This document shows, in pieces, positions 5,607-5,642 of a DNA stretch of 5,642 nucleotides. The position numbers were made by a program, and so were the translations under genes. The stretch comes from Piscirickettsiaceae bacterium (lineage in GTDB: Bacteria > Pseudomonadota > Gammaproteobacteria > Nitrosococcales > Methylophagaceae). Where the stretch lies: the NCBI GenBank assembly GCA_030620285.1, contig JAUXFA010000095.1, positions 1-5,642 on the forward strand, given 5' to 3'. The notes under the pieces were generated by a model that searched no databases, was not told the origin of the DNA, and saw only the letters and a program-made list of their open reading frames with translations. Positions within the stretch are counted from its first letter, which is position 1. The number at the start of each line of letters is the position of its first letter.

Positions 5607-5642
5607 AAGTCGGATCGTAGCCATGTCGTTCTGTGAGCCAAG
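5607..5642 (+). other. MGI/BGISEQ sequencing adapter (non-genomic contamination)
   Basis: The final 36 bases, starting AAGTCGGATCGTAGCC and ending CTGTGAGCCAAG, match as I recall it the first 36 bases of the standard 42-nt DNBSEQ/BGISEQ reverse-read adapter, with no mismatch. Coding sense is lost exactly at the junction. This is adapter read-through left on the end of an assembled contig; real sequence stops at about 5606, give or take an A or two because of the AAA at the junction. Confidence 0.95.

Noticed and set aside
5532..5636. mfnB pseudogene or 34-residue small protein
   Set aside because: The stop codon and the last nine codons are adapter sequence, not genome.

Overview
The window is 5.6 kb of moderately AT-rich, densely coding bacterial chromosome. 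It looks like a gammaproteobacterial methylotroph. The truncated GyrB has the Gram-negative type C-terminus, and a type II NADH dehydrogenase and a cytochrome b561 are proteobacterial in style. The right half carries genes for tetrahydromethanopterin (H4MPT) and methanofuran-type C1 cofactors, which in bacteria are mostly found in methylotrophs. A Methylophaga-like organism would fit the base composition and the gene set, but that is inference. A nearby gyrB often means proximity to the dnaA-dnaN-recF-gyrB origin region, which lies outside this window.

Layout: 1-692 is the 3' end of gyrB (+), closed by a strong hairpin at 717-751. 794-1351 is a small four-helix cytochrome b561 gene (+). It converges with the NADH dehydrogenase gene ndh (1400-2725, -) across a compact GAAA-loop terminator at 1349-1376 that could serve both strands. 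A 137-bp divergent intergenic region (2726-2862) holds short palindromes and weak promoter candidates. From 2863 rightward, all genes are on + and belong to one C1-cofactor block: a DmrB/AfpA-like flavoprotein (2863-3411), a dihydropteroate-synthase-related DUF6513 protein starting 3 nt later (3415-4824), a 130-bp gap, a DUF447 flavin-barrel protein (4955-5539), and the first 25 codons of an mfnB-like gene overlapping it by 8 nt (5532-5606).

How the genes work together: the cofactor block should help make H4MPT (pterin assembly and reduction) and the methanofuran-type carrier. These carry formaldehyde-derived C1 units toward formate in methylotrophs. Ndh and cytochrome b561 are respiratory membrane components with no shown functional tie to that block; GyrB is housekeeping.

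The most important observation concerns data quality. The last 36 bases (5607-5642) are not genomic: they match, base for base from memory, the start of the standard MGI/BGISEQ reverse-read sequencing adapter. The apparent premature stop in the mfnB frame lies in this adapter and is an artefact. I found no mobile element, CRISPR array, tRNA or rRNA, and no stretch over 300 bases without a gene. I did not find a convincing wholly new system. The genes of least-defined function are the DUF6513 and DUF447 members of the cofactor block.
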